Origin: Candidatus Delongbacteria bacterium
Lineage (GTDB): Bacteria; UBA4055
DNA length: 35,782 bases
Assembly: GCA_028702975.1 (NCBI GenBank)
Contig: JAQVNT010000001.1
Coordinates: 1-35,782 of the forward strand
Reading direction: 5' to 3'
Shown here: piece after piece, positions 34,201 through 35,782 of the stretch
How positions within the stretch are numbered: the first letter of the stretch is position 1
Layout: every line of letters starts with the position of its first letter
Made by a program: the position numbers and the translations under genes
The notes under the pieces: model-generated
The model's database searches: none
What the model was told of the DNA's origin: nothing
What the model saw: the letters and a program-made list of their open reading frames with translations, nothing else

Positions 34201-34939
34201 ATCCAATGGATTCGAAGAAAAGTCTCATTCCGTGAATTCCGTCTCTTGAAGGCGGATTTAACTCGTCTGCTTTATCATAAAGCTTTGATCCGCTCGGTGC
34301 AAGGTAAGACCATAAAGAAGTACTTCCGTCAATGTTTTCCCAATTGTTAAATTGGTTCGTACCCATAAAGTCACCGGTACATCTCTGTCCGTCATTATAG
34401 TTGTGCTCCGTCCAGCTTCCGAAATACGGGTCGCCTTCGCTGTCGGGCTGTACCCAGTAGTCGTCACCGTGTCCATAAGCAGATCTTCCATCGACTCCCA
34501 TTTTTGTTGCTGCTACGGGAACCTGAGATGTACCGCTCTGAGATGCCTGAGTGTTCCATACAGCATTCGACATAGGCTGGAGTCCGCCGTTTTCCGGTCC
34601 GATATAGATGTTGTCGGCACCGTAATTGTCATAATACCCAGCAAACATAGAGGTTGCCGTTGCTGTACAGCCATAAGACCAATCATAGCACGGAACATTA
34701 GTTAGGTAATTAATTTCTTTAGAATCCGCTTTGTCCACTTTCGGATAATTCGGCTTGAAAGGAGACAAACTTGGATCTGACGGTGGTTTTCCGATCATGG
34801 TACGCATAACCATTTTGTTTCCGTCTTTATCAACAGCATACCTGATGTGTTTCATCCCTTCACCCTTATACTGTGCGCTAAGGATGATCGGAAAAATGAT
34901 TAGTGCAGCAAGCACTATCATTTTTATTTTGTTTTGCAT
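31214..34939 (-). CDS. Very large secreted C39-like cysteine protease with adhesin-type domains
   Basis: A 1241-residue exported protein. GGAGG before the ATG at 34939 fixes the start and gives a signal peptide ending at LSAQ. A papain-fold C39-like protease follows: VPCYDWSYGCTATATSMF carries the likely catalytic cysteine and GRPVILGLDNHSVLGYGYD the histidine. Then come a fibronectin-type domain, a jelly-roll domain beginning TEFHDDFESG, immunoglobulin-like domains and a second jelly-roll-like segment, ending with a fibronectin-type domain (YAVYSSADPYGTFT). The part behind the protease is a paralogue of the protein at 15175-17577. Release outside the cell is likely; substrates are unknown. 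No T9SS sorting domain is seen at its end. Confidence 0.85.
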   Translation of the reverse strand: MQNKIKMIVLAALIIFPIILSAQYKGEGMKHIRYAVDKDGNKMVMRTMIGKPPSDPSLSPFKPNYPKVDKADSKEINYLTNVPCYDWSYGCTATATSMFAGYYDNYGADNIYIGPENGGLQPMSNAVWNTQASQSGTSQVPVAATKMGVDGRSAYGHGDDYWVQPDSEGDPYFGSWTEHNYNDGQRCTGDFMGTNQFNNWENIDGSTSLWSYLAPSGSKLYDKADELNPPSRDGIHGMRLFFESIGYDVDLNYTQLIDGFDDPTTTEDDTVIGGYTFQDYMNAIDSGRPVILGLDNHSVLGYGYDNTGGAEIMYVRSTWYNSASYAVPGAETMTFGGDELQGLYHYAMSEVILSPKSYYSAPDDVFALNFNRSVTVTWSDPSEGTKNLTYNVYRDDVFLANTATAGYVDNTAADGVHSYMVKAVYTDPDPDLESYPSNYSFVYVSISVTEFHDDFESGSGQWLLYNGWGLDTQYKYAGAYSLSDSPGVNYADDLEFLPEGGSIGEIAPGMNFTSALDATCDFYLRYVIEESFDYLHFQSCKDGVNWVTLQTWSSETLGLTWAQKSFSLGVFAGESNVRFRFLMQSDQGYNAAGTNVDNINIVPNNTSDLTPPFVMWSVPRDYYDNNNQDGYTIVTDIIDVSGVNYAHVIYSVDGGANQVLNPTSVNGIEYTFVIPPQAVGAYVEYDFECQDNAPTHNTGTYGTYRYIPGPYYYQAGWHRVFDNGFVTYIGTLTNPPADTQYDYLEAVSVKFTSFHDDVEGLVVRGYTDQGQPANANMLIQIYDDNNGIPGNPLLPSPVSFANPATLGETQKWAYVDLSSYTQLQDLTGTFHAAVSSATGTTIINYTQASESQMYPYGATCWKGYIMGGETQSTWYPMPDVNQHTRIVTTDYGYTPGIIETSAAIINETVPVDGTDSGSFQISNVGDYALDYNGSIEYTSWPGSGSIDVHSNNFNAGISPYTVAGSWVTGAGSTWNDGTQCAQVTVQTSSSVLTSNVFDGTDAVDLYLDFDQTFLYKTGSSSKVDYSIDGGTSWTTIYNNAATTTAVHQHIAIPNVSNNMKLRFTAVITKSGPSTGYWKVDNIVVSGTEVIGDWLTIDGGITTSGSLNPSESAALNYGLDATGLAEGDYSATIKLTSDYSNKNVYVNMTVGGTGPVIPAVPANIVTSIVGGDVYINWDDSAAATAYAVYSSADPYGTFTLFEDNIAVSEFTYTPSVSKMFFYVIAKNSTKESPKTLVVKKAK

Positions 34940-35065
34940 AAAACTCCTCCATTTTGTTTTGGTTTTTAACTTCATATTGAGTTTGGCATTATAAACATTT
35001 TTTCTCTTCGCTTGACTTTAATCATTACTCGCTCTTCGCAACATTAAACAAAATATAGAAATTAT

Positions 35066-35103
35066 CCGGTATTGTCAACAACTTTATTTGAAAACAATAC
35101 CGG
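35066..35103. terminator. Inverted repeat behind the T9SS-type secreted protein gene
   Basis: CCGGTATTGT and its complement, a 10-bp stem with an 18-base loop, lie 11 bases behind the stop at 35114. The T tract on the minus strand is short, so it is a weaker candidate than the other terminators. Confidence 0.5.
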
Positions 35104-35113
35104 GTCTTTTCCT

Positions 35114-35782
35114 CTACTTTATCAGAACCATCTTTTTGGTCAGTGTTTTCTCCGGCGTTTTGAGAGTGTAATAATATACACCGCTGTTTAAACCTGATGC
35201 ATTGAAGTTAACCTTCCTGAAGCCCTCGTTAATCTTTTCGTTAACCAGAGAAGCAACTTTCTCACCCTTTACATTATATACAGACAGTTCGACGTCACCC
35301 GCTATCCTGTTGTAGAAACTGATGCTTGTTTCAGGATTGAAAGGATTCGGATAGTTCTGGCATAACTCTGTAGTTGATGATACGAATTCGTTCTCTATTC
35401 CGTTAGGTATCTGAGAGACATACATTCTTATATAGAATGCTCCCCAAAGATTTGTAGTCCACTTAGTAACTGAATTCCACTGCCATGCATGACTTTTGTC
35501 ACCGTTTTCATCAAGCATGATCTCATTATAAACAGGGGTCTGAAAAACAAGTGCTACATGTCCGTAAATCGGAGTGTTCTTACCGTTCTCAATATGAAGC
35601 GTATCTGCTCCTGCGGCAAAATTATGAACCCCCTGCAGGTCACCGATCACGTTGTCTGTAGGTGCTCCAATAGGATTGTCAAATTCATCAAGGTTTCCTA
35701 TATTGGGATCAAATTGAACGAGTTTCCACGAAATATTGTTTGCTGTGTATTCCCAACCTATCTCGATCTTATTTAAATATAG
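35114..35782 (-). CDS. T9SS-type secreted protein, C-terminal part (cut by window edge)
   Basis: The reading frame stays open to the right edge of the window, so only the last 222 residues are seen; a GTG at 35650 is not the true start. The end is a Por-type C-terminal sorting domain: NYPNPFNPETSISF, then VYNVKGEKVASL, GVYYYTL and a KKMVLIK tail. Such domains send proteins through the type IX secretion system, or mark surface proteins in related FCB phyla. The part before it (GHVALVFQTPVYNEI, WTTNLWGAFYIRMYVSQIP) is not recognised; it may be the end of a larger exported enzyme. Confidence 0.85.
   Translation of the reverse strand, partial: LYLNKIEIGWEYTANNISWKLVQFDPNIGNLDEFDNPIGAPTDNVIGDLQGVHNFAAGADTLHIENGKNTPIYGHVALVFQTPVYNEIMLDENGDKSHAWQWNSVTKWTTNLWGAFYIRMYVSQIPNGIENEFVSSTTELCQNYPNPFNPETSISFYNRIAGDVELSVYNVKGEKVASLVNEKINEGFRKVNFNASGLNSGVYYYTLKTPEKTLTKKMVLIK

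Noticed and set aside
35114..35650. A complete 178-residue gene starting at GTG
   Set aside because: The frame is open to the window edge and the product is the end of a larger T9SS-type protein, so it is listed as partial.

Overview
The window reads as chromosomal DNA of a Gram-negative bacterium of the FCB (Bacteroidota/Fibrobacterota/Cloacimonadota/Delongbacteria-like) assemblage. The support is a Por/T9SS-type C-terminal sorting domain at the right edge, lamin-tail secreted proteins, a Bacteroidota-style ParE, a DUF3098-like membrane protein, PF17170-like propeller lipoproteins and a BtuB receptor paired with a BtuG-like surface propeller. Several promoters are near-canonical (TTGACA, 17-base spacer, TATATT or TATAAT), and AGGAG-type ribosome binding sites are common. 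The genus cannot be told from the sequence.

Left third (about 1-13200, all minus strand): an accessory block for a ribosomally made, radical-SAM-modified peptide. Read in the direction of transcription it has: a TPR protein with a transposase-like helix-turn-helix N-terminus; a 53-residue secreted peptide; a KTSC-like small protein; two tandem, overlapping AraC-type DNA-binding proteins; and then two paralogous modules. Each module has a short double-glycine precursor peptide, a radical SAM/SPASM maturase and a six-bladed propeller lipoprotein. A single C39-peptidase ABC exporter, a stub of an HlyD-type adaptor, and a zinc-ribbon/methyltransferase-like membrane protein follow. Neither precursor is usually called by gene finders (49 and 51 residues). 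They share the leader, the start of the core (V-[DE]-[DE]-G-T-P-G-T) and one cysteine at core position 13. The second module has a TTGACA/TAAATT promoter, five perfectly phased 13-bp repeats just upstream of it, and a 5' leader with a hairpin that is also found before the other precursor. A tRNA-Sec gene lies at the right border of this block.

Middle (13400-21200): a lamin-tail secreted protein; a large secreted protein that seems inserted between two convergent genes, since a 24-bp direct repeat flanks it; and a cobalamin-uptake unit (cobalamin riboswitch, BtuB-like TonB receptor, BtuG-like surface propeller).

Right half (21200-35782): mostly housekeeping genes. These are a metallophosphoesterase, yajC-def, tRNA-Asp and tRNA-Val, a DUF3098-like protein with a PpiD-like chaperone, ComEC with a decayed C-terminal domain, ParE, and a CheW protein with a chemoreceptor-tip-like N-terminus. 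They are followed by a YwqK-like MORN lipoprotein, a very large secreted C39-like protease related to the inserted protein at 15175-17577, and the C-terminal end of a T9SS-type secreted protein cut by the window edge.
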